Source: Erythrocercus mccallii
Taxonomy: Eukaryota > Chordata > Aves > Passeriformes > Dicruridae
Assembly (NCBI GenBank): GCA_013397435.1
Contig: VZRG01001036.1
Location: 180,532 to 244,531 of the forward strand
DNA length: 64,000 nucleotides
Direction: 5' to 3'
A program made the translations under genes and the position numbers. The notes below the pieces were generated by a model. The model was not told the origin of the DNA. It was given only the letters and a program-made list of their open reading frames with translations, and searched no databases. Every line of letters starts with the position of its first letter. The first letter of the stretch is position 1. Shown here piece by piece: positions 1-13,149 of the stretch.

Positions 1-2532
1 GAGGGGGCTCCAGGATAGGCAAGGAGTGGGGCTGCCTCTGGGCAGGGGGATGCTCAGTCTGGGCTGCAGAGCCAGCTGAGCAAGGAAAAAGGAAGAGATG
101 TACTTTCCAAAATGAGCTGCTTCTGTCCAGCTGTCTTCTGTGGAAGACCCAGTGTTCATGACAGCCATTCTTCACATTCCAAAAAAAAGGGAAGAAAGGC
201 CTCCTAGGGCTTTTAAGTGTGGAATATGCAGCTCTTGTAGGAAAGTGCCAAGAAGCTCAATTATTACTGTTAATTCCTTCTGCTTGTTGTTTCTCTGTGA
301 AGAAAAACACCATCATCCCTATTCCTATCCCAGCACAGAGTTGCATTATCCCCAGGACACACTTCTCATGTTTACCCCAAATGGCCCAAGCTACTATGTG
401 CAGATGCATCTCTGGTGAATAATGCTGTCTCAAAAGCATCAAACTAAATGAAAAAGCCAAACTCTCTCCAGACTTAGGTTCTCAGGAGTGAATGTTGCAT
501 TTGGGAGGTGGGGGGAGGCAGATCTGGCACAACTGACTGTGCTGTGTGGGTGGTGAAAGATTTTTTTTTGTTTGTTTGTTTCAGAGGTCTCTGATGTTTC
601 ACAATAGTGTTTGTTTCTGATTTGGGGTGAAAAGCAAAGGGCAGTGACAGCAGCCAGGGTGCATGAGCCGGCATTTGCCATCTGAGACCAGCCATTGGGT
701 GCCACCATTTCACCAATTTTGTTCTATGAAGTTGTTCTTTCCTGGAAGGAAGATACGGGAAAGAGATTCAGTTGCAGCAAGAAAGGAGAGCACCAAAACA
801 TCGCAGCGAATGCCCAGGAGGCTGTCCCTCACATGGGGATCATAATCAATCAGTCAAAATATTCCTGAAAAGAGCCTTTTAGTGCAGCACCTCTATAATT
901 TTTAGCTCCCTGTCATGTGGTATCTTTCAGAAATGATCTTCCAGTTGGTTTAAAATATTAAAGATGATCAGTAAGAAGAGGAATGATGTATTGCATCCAC
1001 TTTATGTGCTGGGTGATGTGGCCTGGCAGCACCCCAGCACACACAGCTGGGATGACATAAAGTGCCAAGACATTATTATCTCAGGGATGGCTGAAAAGTA
1101 AAGTTATATTAGTTTTAGGTTTCACTGCTATGTTAGTTCTATATCACGCTTCTCCCAAGTACTGGTGTTTAGCAAACATTTATTATCTGTATTTTGCATC
1201 TTTCTCCATGAAATCTTGTTTTGGTTGGGTTTACTGCCCCAAAGCCAGTCATTTTGGTTCTTTGGTACTGGGCAGATACAGGAGTGCTTTGCTCAGCATC
1301 ACTGTGCATTTCCATCCCTTGAGGACAATTTTATGTAATACTGCTAATGACACCATGACATTACTACAGGGATTGGCCCACTTCCCCCATAAAACCTGAG
1401 CAAGAGAGCAGTCAGGTTGCTGGAGCATTGATTTAAACTCTTTGCTATCACTGTTTCAGCAAAAAGACAATACTGGGAAAAGGTGAAGGCTGATATACAT
1501 TAATGGGTAGCAAAAGTGGATTAACTTTTAAAAAATTACTAGAACTTTCTCTAGTCCCAGTTTGAGGGCACTGACCACATGAACTTTGCCTGCCTGCCTT
1601 CAACCCTGTCACACAAAGCTCTGCAAAAAGCCTCTAATACTCTTCCAGTGTAGTACTCTCAATTTGTATTTGTAAATTCATACAAAGCCATTAGAATACA
1701 TTTTCCCAGAAAAGAATACGTAAGGCAGAGAAAACTCTGGAAAAGGGCTGTTGTAGTATTTCTGCCATCTTCATACTACCTGAAAGTCTTGAACTGTCAG
1801 TGTAAGGCTTTCCTGCAAGCTGCACAGAGATTGCAGCTCTTGCTAAATGAGGCAGAAAGAATGAATGGCAGATTAAAGGTGAGCACCTGAGTCCCAAGAC
1901 ATTTGACCAGGCATAGTTTATGTTTGGCCAGGCATGAAACTGTGCCTGGCAGCACATGTAGTCTATGCTCCATGAGTGTGGGACTGGGGACATGCCATGG
2001 CTTCATTAGGGGGTGCAGGATTATGCCTCAGTTCCCAGGACTGTGGGGAAGCTGGCATCAGGCAAGACAGAACTGCTTTTGTGTGAAGTGCTACAAAGTG
2101 CAGAAAAAGCAAACCAAGCCAGAAGGCAGAAAGTCACTCAGCCCCTGGGAAGGGGCTGGCAAACTGCAGTTGAGAAAGACAGGCTGAGAATCAGAAGAAA
2201 GCTCAGAAAACAGGAATGATTTCACAAACTGAATTCACAGAGAGCGAGAGCTTTGCGCAGACCAGAGCAGTGGCCTTCAACATTTTTCTGTCTATGGATT
2301 AAGGAAGTACTTCCAGGGGAGGCACAGAACACAGATGTGATAATTGTCCTTCAGTTAGTTAAAAAATGGCTGCAAAATAGAAGGAATATGCTCCTCTCCA
2401 TTTTCTGTGGGGGTCAGGCATAGAGAAGCTTCTACCAAAGTAAGTAGATCCCAGTTAGCAGCAAAACCACCACTACTGCTGGCAGGGCTGGACTGCTGAG
2501 GACAGTGTGTCATCCCTACCAGCAGGGGCTTT
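1..2532. other. Upstream intergenic sequence, no gene seen
   Basis: No open frame here looks like a conserved exon on either strand, and I see no long repeat. The only local structure I noted is an 8-bp perfect inverted repeat, GCCAGGCA at 1927-1934 and TGCCTGGC at 1943-1950, of unknown meaning. In mammals the gene upstream of TNFAIP2 is EXOC3L4, but I could not find its 3' exons here. Confidence 0.5.
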
Positions 2533-2665
2533 TACAGAATCACAGAATGGTTAGAATTGGAAGGGATGCCAAAGATCAATTCATTCCAACCCACCTACCA
2601 TGAATGGGGACATCTTCCACTAGACCAGGTGGCTCATACCCAATAGCCCTTCCTGGTGAAGCATA
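2533..2665 (-). repeat. CR1 LINE 3' fragment
   Basis: The + strand starts with the reverse complement of the avian CR1 3' end (cagaatcacagaatggtt) and continues with the CR1 sequence about accepted-name 'gggacatcttccactagaccaggt'-like wording at moderate divergence. The element therefore lies on the minus strand, and like most CR1 copies it is 5'-truncated. Confidence 0.85.
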
Positions 2666-5600
2666 TCACGGGTAATCCCAGAACTGAAATGAAGGGAAAA
2701 TCAAATTAATCACAGAAGTCCAGCACCTTGAGCAAGGCACAAAGTGCTGGGGATCACTTCCTGAGTTAGGGAGCTCACAACTTTTCAATACTTTTTTCCA
2801 AAACTCGGGGGAAAATATTTCCTGAAATAACTGTGCTATGAATGGAAGCTTCTTGAGTGGATAAGAGGCAATCATGGAATTAATCATCAGGGATTCATGA
2901 GGAGGCACAAGGCCAAAAGTCTGGTGGCTTTTGTCTCCAAAAGCACGTCATGCACTCGTGGACCGTCATCTTCCCCTCATAGCCCCAGCTAGAGCGCAGG
3001 AATGAATTGCTCATGCTTTCATCTTGAGAGCTCTTTAAACAAAAGGGCCTTGAGCCTCCAAAGCACCAGCAAAAGCCCACGGTGCCTCTTTCCCTCAGTG
3101 ATCTCAAGGCTAAATCAACCCTGTGCCTTGCTAAGCAGCTGTTAGTCACCCTCTGAAACAAAACCATTCCCCAGGATGACGAGAGCCCTGTTTGTGAGCA
3201 GACATGGAGAGAAACAACAGCCCAAAGGCCAGGCTGGACTTGCCTGTGGTAAGGTGTTCTCCCAGCAAGCTCAGGAAGGAGCCGTTATTTGGAAGGACCA
3301 CATGGAATTCCACATGTGACATTTCAGCACTGCCTGCAGGGAGGAGGCTGAACTGAACACACTGTTTCCTCTGCTTTTGGCCCTGACCCTTGGGACTGGG
3401 ATTTCTCATTTCCACCAAAATGCCTCTTGCAAGTGATTAAATGCTGAGACAGCTCAAGGCTGTGTCTTCTAAGTGAATTAATTTTTAAAAAAAGGATTTC
3501 TTTGCCTTGCAACAGGGCAGGAATACTTGAATGGATGTCTGATTTTGTTCTATTAAACATCCAAAGTAGAAAAAAAATCTTGAGTTAAAAAAACTGCTTG
3601 CAGGCAGGCATGACAACTCATAGAAATATTATTCTATTTCTCAAAGTTACTCACAATCCATTGCAAAGAAGAATTGCTATGTCTCCACAATCAGTTGACC
3701 TTCAGCCTTGGTGTGTGGATTTAGATGCCATTGTTTTAGTCACAGCACGAAAAACGAATTGCATTGTTGCTGTTCCAGCTGTATTTCTGGGAAAATGCTT
3801 GCATGGGATGTACCAAACAGAACCCTCAAAGGAGCATTTTTTTCCTCAGTTAAGAAATATAAAACTGCCCTTTAAACCTCTGATGAGTGAAGCAGCTTTT
3901 TCCTGATGCAGGTAGAGAAAAGCCTGAAGGACTTAAAAACACACACACGGAGCTTATCTTTACATAGTGCATCCAAATTACTGAGTTTACATTGCAACAT
4001 TGCACTTCATGTCCAATATTTATATTTATTTACTTTAGATATTTTCCTCTTTCCTCTGAAGGTGATGGACAAAATAATTATGACAACACCATCCATTTAG
4101 AAAGTGGTTTAGGAAGGATCCATGTCTGGCCACTGTGTTATTGGGAAAAATCATAGGAGCAAAGCACCTTACCCAGCCCTATGGTGCAGGTTGTGCCAAG
4201 GCAGGGAAGGCAAAAGAAAAGATTATTGCCCTGAAGATACAACAAGATTCCTCAGATTTTTTTTTTTTTTTTGAGAAAAGGAATATTTCATTACATGGTC
4301 AGAGGGAATTTTAATCATTGGGAGAACTGTAAATCTCATTCAGAAATATGTTCCTATTTACAAAGAAATGAAGGGCTGTTCTCTACAGCCAGTAAACAAC
4401 TCTGTTGATTTCAACAGTGAAATATAAGCAATGAGCTCCTTACTGAGTCAGAGGGCTTGAAAAACAGGCTGTCCTCATGGCTACTTGGATTTCCCTTGGA
4501 AACTTCCCTCTGCACCACTCATAAATCCCAAGTTTGCTTAGGCACATGAGCATAATGCACAGGAGAGAGGCCAGGAAAAGGAAGGGGCAAACCTTGAGGA
4601 CGCACAGGGAAATTCAATGCAGAAGAACTTCTTGGTGTTTCATTTTCAAGACCTCAAACAGAAGTACTGCTCTTGCAGTTTCCCCCAGGCGCTTTCCCCC
4701 AGCACTTTCCACCACCCTGTGATGGAGAGTTTATGGGCAGCCTTTCCTTCTGGGCAAAAAGAGAGACCCCAAGGGAGAGAGCCCTGGGCCAGGGGAGATA
4801 CCTGGCTTGGGGTAAAATAACTGCAGTGAAAAGAGGTCATGATTAATTCCACCAGGCCTAAACATGATGCCACTGCCATCATGAGGGCCAGTTGGGATTT
4901 CATCTCATCCAGTGACCTTTCTAGTGCTGCATCCCCTGATCTAAAATTAGGCCTCTCATCTCTTGCACACAAGCCCTTTGCCAGCCTGGATACAGCCGTG
5001 GGTGACAAGAGAGGATCCACAAGCTGAGCACTGGTGAAGAATGGCATGGCCCAGCCCCAGCTCTTAAATATGGATGAGCACACTCCTCCCACATCATGGG
5101 AGCGGCTGACACAGCTGCCACAGGATGGTTTTGGCAGTTCCTGGGCTCAGCTGACAGAGCAGGTCTGTCAGGACACCCAGCCCTGTGCTGTGCAGCAGCA
5201 CAACTATCCCAGTGCTATCACATCTGGAGCACTGAGCCACATTGCAGAGAGCACAAGTGTCTCATGCTGCTCAGGATGTGGCTCCTTGCACCATTTCTTG
5301 TAGCTTAACTGATAAGGCAGTTCCCATTTGCCTTCCCTCAGCCTATAGCTATGCTAGTCTCTGGGAACATACAAGTAAAAAGCATTCCCAACTTAAAGAC
5401 CCCTATTTACTGCAGGAGCACTGTAAGAAAAGCAACATCTTGGAAGCACACATACAGATTTTTCTGGCTTCACAGAGAGCTGCCTCTTGTGTCTTCATGC
5501 TAAACCTCAAAGGTATTAGGAAGCTGTAAACAGAGAAGCAGTGTTATAGAAAGAAACAAGAATAAAGAAAGGTATAAAGGTATAAGAATAAAGGTACAAG

Positions 5601-8600
5601 AATAAAGAAAGGTATAAAGAAAGGACTACAGGATGCTGGAGTACCTTAAAAATGGGGTGCTAAAAATAATGCTGCTTTTCTGCCAGAGGATCCCTGAACT
5701 GTCTCTGAAGCAGCTATGTTTTTCAGATCTGTGCTACAGGCACTTGTTAATCCCCTACAATGGCCCCAGCCAAGAGCTCTTCCAGATCTGCTCTGAACCC
5801 CAAGCCCAGTGCTGCAACCCCACAACAGGTCCTCCATTTTCCAACAGGAGTGGGATAGCAGGAAGTGTGAGCTCTCACTCCTCTGGGGTGAACTGTGTTT
5901 AGATGACTGAGCTTCCACACAGGAAGAACACTTCCGGTTTCCTTCAGGTGGAAAGGAAAAAGCAACACCCTTCCCTCAGCGCCTGTTGTTCCCCCCCAAG
6001 TCATCACATGCCAAATGTTGAGGATGCCCATCAGACGGCAAGCAGCATCAAACACAGGGACAATATCACTCCCTCCAATCCACGGGGGAGGGTGACACTT
6101 CCCAGGCTATGAAGATAGCTGAAGGCCTGGGTGAAAGTCCAGGGATAGCAAACTGGGAACAGCTGGCTTCCAGGGCTGCCAGGTCAAGGGGACTTCCCTT
6201 CCAGCAGTGTCATCTCCTTCCCACTGTGAGCATGTCAGGGACAGCTGCCCCCAGCCAGAAATCTCTGACATGAATCCCTCCTCCCTCGCCATGTCAGAGC
6301 AACCACAGAAATGCACACCTCCCTCACTCAAATGCCAGGGGAGGGTGCCAGAGCAGCCTCAGGGACCAATGCCCCCTCCACCAGAATATCACAGCAAAGT
6401 TGCCAGCAGCCTCAGCTACGACCACTCCTCAAGCAGAAATACCAGGATGGGGATGCAGACCATGCTTGAATACAAGCCCTTCCTTTGATGAAGATTTAGG
6501 ACTCTCCTGTCAGGTTTGAACTCCTGGCTCATTACTCAGGCATGTAGTATCTCTAATGTCAGAAGAAACCAAAATCAGGAAAGCTGTCTGTGGACCAGAG
6601 AAGACAAAACTACCATCATGTGAGGCTGGTACCTTTAGGTAGAAAAGTTCCCCAGAGGGGCTCACACTGTTGAAGTTATCAAATCACAGTTTTGCAGTGG
6701 ATTAGACTTCCAACACCAACCTCCTTCAAACAGACCTAGGAAAAAACATGTTTTCACTGCTTGGAGAGGAAGACAACAGAGGCAGAACTATGACAAGAGG
6801 ATGGAGATAAACTGCTGCCATGGATGTTTCTGCTGAACACAGCTCTGCTTGGCTTTCATACCTGGATTCAAAAAATCATGAGCAGATCAATCTTCTCAGC
6901 ACAAGGTCAGGATTCTACCTGTGGCAATAGGGTCCATGTTGGAAAGGACAAAGTATTTTGCAGGAGGAAGGAAACTTTTTGGATCTGAGAATATTAGGTT
7001 AGGTAAGTGCTTTAGTACTTAAAAAAAATATTCCATATTGGTTGGCTTCAAGATCTTGGGTTTTCATGTTGCTTTCAAGAATTGGCCAACTTGATGGTTC
7101 CTTTTAACCTCAGACTGAGCTTCCATAGGTGTGAGTGAAAAGTCTGCTCCCCACCTACCACAAAACATAGCCTGCACATGGAATTCCTTTGAGAAGGTCA
7201 CAGGCAGGCTTCAAAGACAGCAGAGATCCATCCCTTGGTGTGCTTCTGTGATACTTTTAAAAGCCAAAGGATATTGTACTTAAAAGCATATCACTTAACA
7301 CATGCATAATTATCAAGGGTTGTGAAGCACAAATGAAAACAAAGTTGGAGCAGGGCAGTAGTTCATTAAATAAGAGGGAAAATGAGAGGTTGTATTGTGT
7401 GGTGTCTCAGACTGGCTAGAAACAACAGTCCCCTCAGACTGAAAGATTTCAGACTTGAACCCCAGGAGGTACTCTCCATTCACTTTTGGACCCTAGGGCA
7501 TCTAGAAGAAGTCCAGTTAGCTGCAGTCTAGGAGATTCTCACTTCACTGACACATAGAGAAACTGGAAGTGGAAGTGAAACTTCATCCTAGTGATTTCTG
7601 CTGTTGTCTGGGAGGAGAAATCCTGGGTATCCAATCTTTGCCCACCACTCCTTGGTTATGTCTCTTACACAAAGCACAGCCTGCCACAGGAAATTTTCCC
7701 TACTGGTAAGCACCGTGTGACACAATCTGCTGGTGAACTCAGAGCCCCATTGCCCGGGCTCTGCTCCTGTCCCTCACCACTACCCTGTTCCTCTGCTCTA
7801 AGGCCAACATTTGAGTGTATACACATAGCTTGTCTCAGCCTGGTTGCTGATGGAGAAAAAGAAGTCCTTTTTATTACTTGTAGTCATCATAAATAGGAGA
7901 GAGGAAGACACCTTCATCAGTTGGAAATAATGTTGTTGCAAGCTGACCAGAGTGATCAGAGTTAAAATGCACAACTGTCTTGAAAGCTGGATCCACCTCC
8001 TCTAGACCTCCAACCACTTACTGCCTGCTCCGCCCCAGCCGCTGAGCAGGGACAGTGCCTTTGGAGCCAGCAAGTTCCTCCCCAGGAACTTACTGACCTG
8101 TCACATCCCTGCACCCAGCGAGAAGATTTGGGCACTCTCATGACCTAGCTGGCATTGCTCTGGCCTGCAGAGCTGACCCAGCCTTCAGAACTCAAACTTT
8201 CCGTCTTTTGCTGACCTCAAATTTTATAAAATTTTGGAAAGAGCCAGAGAAATGTGGCAGGTGTGATTTCTTGGTCATTTACCTCACATTTTAATGAGGA
8301 CTCCAAATCCTCTTCTCCTACCCCTTTTTGCACAAGACCCCACTTCTACAAAATTATTCCACAGTAAGCAGAAATAAAAGACCTGTTTCCCCACAGAAGA
8401 GGATGAAAAGCAATCAGCTACAAACAGCTCAGGTCACAGCACATGCAATCCCCACCACACGCTGCTTCACATGCTTCCCCCAGCGCTGCAGGGAGGTCAG
8501 CCACCCCAGAGACATCCTTCCCTATTCCCCTCCCCAAGCTGCTGCACACCCCATCCCACATGGAAAAGCTGCTGGATATTACCTGACTCTGATTTTCCAG

Positions 8601-11518
8601 TCCAACCACACACTGAGAGTATTTTCTGACTCTCCCAAGCACCAACTCAGGCATCTCTACTTGAGCTTTGTGTGCCCCACCAGCTCCAGGAGACAGCTAC
8701 ATATTCCCAGCAGAAGGTGACAAGGAGTGCCCGCTTCCTCAGAAAGCTGCTACCAGCCACCTGCACCCAGACCTGCTGCTTTTCTGCTCTGAAACAGGCA
8801 CAGCTGGAATTGCTTAGTGCAAATGAGTTCAATTCATAGAAAATCCCACAGGGAAATTACTATCTTCCCTGTCTGGTAAAAGGTAATGAAAACAAGTTTG
8901 AACAGAGATCTCAAATACCATTCAATGAATTAATATTGAATTAATGGACTCCAGGAAGAACATTAACATCTTTACCCTCATGACAATCTGCTTCTTGACA
9001 CATCTTTAGCTATCAATGAGGATAAAAGTTTTCAGCACCCTGAAAGAGGAAATTAAAAGTGCACTTCAAAAATAATCTCCTTATAAATGCTTCTTGTTGG
9101 TAGTATCTTTGTTTTTACAGGTAGATCTTTCATTGTCTAATGCAAAGAATTCACAACTTTTTCTAGTAGCGACACACCCCATTTGCAAGCCCCTGCTCAG
9201 TTAAATTTGGATATTAGGACTGGGAATAAAATTGACTTTGCTGCTCAAATGAGAAGGGGGAAACAATCCTACGCAAGTCACTGTTCAAATTTAAGGAAGC
9301 AGCTGCAAAATAAAGTTACAAATCTGTGAAACATGTCTTGCTTTTATGTATAAATTTCAGATGAGAAATATATCCTGTGTATTAGAGAAGTCAGGTGTAA
9401 ACCCCTGGATTCCAGGGACTGCAGTTAATTTCTAAGATAGCATAAACTATAAACACAGAGTATCAGTGTAGTCCCATGCAGCACACTGAGTAGTTACAAA
9501 GCACAGAAAAGTTCCTGTGGAGCACTGGAAGATGTGCAGCCTGGTTTAACTTGGTAATCCACTACCCAATATTATTCAAGAAAGTACAACATACCTGTCT
9601 CAGAAATTGGGTTACATAGACAAGCAGTGTCATGCTCGTGTAACAGCAGAAGGTCAAAATGCTGCGATACATTTGGTTTGAGTAAACAAGGGCAGCCAGG
9701 GGATGACACCCAAGCTCTAAGTTTTTAATTTAAAACCTAATTACAAAATGCTTCCTGCTCCCCTCTCTGCTGACAGAAATGCCCTGACCCCAGTTAACTT
9801 AGACAGTGATGAGGCTCAGCAACAGATCCCATTACATGAATCTAATTTGGATCCCACATAAACCATTCTATACAAACATTTATTCAAGAAAACAACCCAG
9901 GATGCCCACAGATCTGCAGCCGCATTTTCTGCAGATGTACACCCAACTAAGCATCAGACTCCCTTGGACTTCCCTCATCCCTAACTGCAAGAGTCTCCTA
10001 CAGTCAGGGCCCCCAGTGCTCAGCTGGGGATGAGATATTTGTCTGAGCCAAGTGCAAAGACCCTCTGAATATTTAAAGAGAGGTTTCAGTGGGTCTGAGC
10101 CACTTCCCAATGCAGATTCCCACATATCTGTGATAGACACCCCTGCATCCTTCAGGGATCACATAACTGAGGATGTGAGAAACCAGCCCCAGGTTCCCCC
10201 CTGCATCCAGAACAGCATCCTTTCCTTTCAGACAGTCACAAACACTTCCTTCCCAGACCTGCCCAGAGCTCTGTGTGTGTGTAACAACTGGCCCACACCA
10301 GCCACCCTGGTTCTCCCCAGGAGCCATATCGCTTCACCTCCTGCATGAAAAGGTCATTGGATGCAGCACCAAGCTCACCTCCAGCTGCCCCCAAACCAGC
10401 TCTAACTGCACATTTCAAACCTTGCCTCCTCTCCCTTTCACACTGGCATTGGAGGAGGTGATGAAATACAGAGGAAGTTTCAGCACTCCAGGGCCAAGTC
10501 TTGCACTGTTTCCAATGATTTTCAGGCTGATGTGGCACCCAGGATTTCCATCCCATGACCATGGTTATTTCTGGTCAGTGGTTGTCAAGGAGTAAGGAGA
10601 CCCAAGCCCAGGGCAATCCCAGAGAGGAACCCTCCACCCAGCGCAGCCAAAGGCTGGCATGACATGAATCAACGTTTTCAAGAGACCGGAGATCATGGGT
10701 TTGCCCACCAGGGCGGCCCCTCTGCTTCTGCTTCCTGTCTTGGCAGACATTGCTGAGGGTGAGGTTTTTCCCTGCTACCATGGACATCATGGAGAAAGAG
10801 TGCCAGAGAGGAAAGTGGCAGTGCCAGCAGACAGGATGTCTGCCAAAAAGCACAGACCAGGAGAGGCATCTGTTCTTCAGCACTGTGCCAGCTCAACTGG
10901 GCATTTCCTTCCAGCACAATGTTCCCAGACAATGTCTGCTGCTGGGGGATGTCCCCACACAGGGCCTGAATAACCCCTCCAAAAGTTGTGTGGCCACACA
11001 GGGGCTGAGTGTGGGCATCAAGAGCTGCAGGTAAGCTCATCGTTCACACTCAGCTTTAAATCCCTGGATCATTTTTTACATTTTGCACTACACCAAAGCT
11101 ATCAGATGCAAAACAGAAATTGTCCCAAGCACAGTAACCAGGCACTTGGACTTTCTACTTGTCCCGCTCCCTGCCCCACAGCAGCTTCCCAGGAAAGGGT
11201 GAAGAGGTAGGCTTTGCAGGACCACAATATTTTGATTTTCTACATGCAGTGCAACTGCTTCAACCCAGATCTCATCCAGATGTGTGTAGAAGATGCTTCT
11301 CATTGAAACTATCTAAGCAAAGGACAGCACAGCCCTCAAAGCCTTCACAGACCCTCTGCAAAGGCCCCTCACAGCCATTGCTGTCACCCAGGCATCCCCT
11401 GGCTGCCCTCCAGCCAGCCCCTGCTGTGGCAGGGGCTTTCCCACATAATAGACTCACCACACTTCATGGCCAGGGATGCCAGTGGCCAGAAATCAGGAAC
11501 AGAAATAAGGAAAACAAC
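2666..11518. other. Upstream intergenic sequence, no gene seen
   Basis: I found no convincing exon in these nearly 9 kb. Several open frames of 80-150 codons occur, for example 4646-5092 on the minus strand, but they have no recognisable domain, no plausible splice neighbours and no signs of codon constraint. Low-complexity tracts include a T run at 4257-4272 and a purine-rich tandem repeat at 5556-5625. Confidence 0.5.
5556..5625. repeat. AG/AT-rich minisatellite-like tandem repeat
   Basis: Variants of the unit 'aagaataaagaaaggtataa' recur about three times with small internal duplications (aataaagaaaggtataaagg, then ataagaataaagg, then aataaagaaaggtataaag). This is a short imperfect tandem array with no evident coding or regulatory role. 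Confidence 0.7.
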
Positions 11519-11862
11519 TCATAGAATCATGGAATAGTTTGGGTTAGAAGACACTTTTAAAGGTCACCTAGTCCAACCTCCCTGCAATGAGCAGGGACAT
11601 CTTCAGGTACATCACGTTGCTCAGAGTCCTGCCCAACTTGACCTTGAATGTGTCCAGGGAGGGAGCAACTCTCACCTCTCTGGGCAACCTGTTCCAGTGT
11701 TTGCCACCCTCATCATAAAACATGTCTTCCTTTTCTATAATCTAAATTGACCCTTCTTAGTTCCAAACCATTACCCCTTGTCCTATCACAACAGGCCCTG
11801 CTAAAAGCTTTGTCTCCATCTTTCTTATAGGCCTTCCTCAAGTACTGAAAGGCTCAAGGTCT
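11519..11862 (-). repeat. CR1 LINE 3' fragment
   Basis: This begins with the CR1 terminal motif in reverse (tagaatcatggaatagttt) followed by the standard CR1 3' UTR text: a segment on 'gtccaacctccctgca', then 'ggcaacctgttccagtg', then 'ccccttgtcctatcac'. It is a minus-strand, 5'-truncated copy and is still easy to align by eye, so it is relatively young. Confidence 0.92.
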
Positions 11863-12120
11863 CCCACCCACAAGTGGAACACAGAGTTTCAGGGGCTTTG
11901 GGGTAAGGAAGGAAGCCTGAATCTTCCAGTCTCTAGGCAGGGAGTCAATCCCCACTCTGAAGGTACTGGAGGGTATTCAAGTCTCCTGGGAGTGCTGTGA
12001 GCCCTGCTCTGGGGAAGGCATGATGCAGAACTCAGATACAGGTGGCTGTGCTTTCAGGCATGCATCTCACTCCCAACAGCCTGCTGGTTACAGAGCCCTG
12101 CTCAGAAAGCAAAGCTTTCA

Positions 12121-12815
12121 AGAATCATGGAACATCCTGAATTGGAAAGAACCTACAGGGATTATGAAGTCTAACACTTGTTTCTGCACTGGACAACCAC
12201 AAAAGTCATGTGTCTGAGAGCATTGTCCAAATGCTTCTTGAACTCTGGCAAGCTTGATGCCATGACCAATTCCCTGGGGAGTCTGTTCCAGTGCCCAGCC
12301 ACCCTCTGGGTGAAGAACCTTTTACTGATATCCAACCCAAACCTCCCCGACACAGCTTCAGGTCATTCCCTTGGGTCCTGTCACTGGTGACCATCAGGAA
12401 GAGATCAATGCCTGCCTCTACTCTTCCCCTTTGTGAGGAGGCTGTAGGCTCTGATGAGGTCTCCCTTGTCTTCTTCAGGCTGAACAGGTCAAGTGCCCTC
12501 AACTGCTCCTCGTACGGCTTCTCCCCCAGACCCTTCATCATCTTCACTGCCCTTCTTTGGACACTCTCTAATAGCTTTATTTCTTTCTTATATTTTGGCA
12601 CTCAGAATTGCCCTAGCACTGGAGATGAGGCCGCCCCAGTGCAGAGGAGAGTTGGACAATCCCCTCGTCTGGCTGCTGATGTGCCTGATGTCCCCCAGGA
12701 CAGGCTTGGCCCTCCTGGCTGCCAGGGCACTGCTGGCTCATCTTCAACTTGCCATGGACCAGGATCCCCAGGTCCCTTTCCTAATTCCCCAGGCTGCTTG
12801 CACACCTTGAGATGA
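12121..12815 (-). repeat. Longer CR1 LINE fragment with the end of ORF2
   Basis: A minus-strand CR1 copy of about 700 bp. It opens with the reversed 3' terminus (agaatcatggaacatcc) and extends into the C-terminal end of the CR1 reverse-transcriptase ORF. The reverse frame near 12480-12600 reads LLESVQRRAVKMMKGLG then YEEQLRALDLFSL, the typical end of CR1 ORF2, but frameshifts follow. With the preceding CR1 it lies directly against the TNFAIP2 CpG island. Confidence 0.9.
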
Positions 12816-13037
12816 CCACCCCAGATGCAGAACGTGGTATTTTTGGAGGCACCCGCTCTATCCCTGACAGCGCGTTTCCAAGCCTGCAATGGGACACATC
12901 GCACAGCCAAGCCCTGGCGCGGTGAGCCCAGGGTGCCGCATTCACCGGTCTGTGGGACAGAGGGCTGGGGCTCAACTCCTCTGCAGGGACCGACCCTCGG
13001 GACTGACCCAGCGCTGCCGGTCACCTTCCCCGCCGGA

Positions 13038-13047
13038 GGGGATTTCT
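13038..13047 (+). promoter_or_regulatory. NF-kappaB-like site (distal)
   Basis: GGGGATTTCT differs from the GGGRNWYYCC consensus only at the last base. It lies about 80 bp upstream of the TATA-like box of a gene whose family is NF-kappaB-responsive. Confidence 0.5.
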
Positions 13048-13078
13048 CCGTTCCCTTCTCTCGCGGGGAGGTGCAATT

Positions 13079-13088
13079 GGAGTTTCCC
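13079..13088 (+). promoter_or_regulatory. NF-kappaB-like site (proximal)
   Basis: GGAGTTTCCC is a close kappaB/c-Rel type site about 35 bp upstream of the TATA-like TTATAG. Its spacing from the core promoter makes it the better of the two candidates. Confidence 0.5.
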
Positions 13089-13149
13089 GGCAGCCGGGTC
13101 CTGTCCCCGCCCTCCTCCCCTTATAGCCGGGCTGCCCCCGCCCCGGCCG

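Noticed and set aside
12206..12601. A 131-codon minus-strand frame with VQRRAVKMMKGLG
   Set aside because: It is the end of CR1 ORF2 running into a frameshifted tail, a retroelement remnant and not a gene.
1..12800. EXOC3L4 3' exons upstream of TNFAIP2, as in mammals
   Set aside because: I searched for the C-terminal PDI/PDL plus HL pattern and paired splice sites and found none, although a short divergent exon could be missed by eye.
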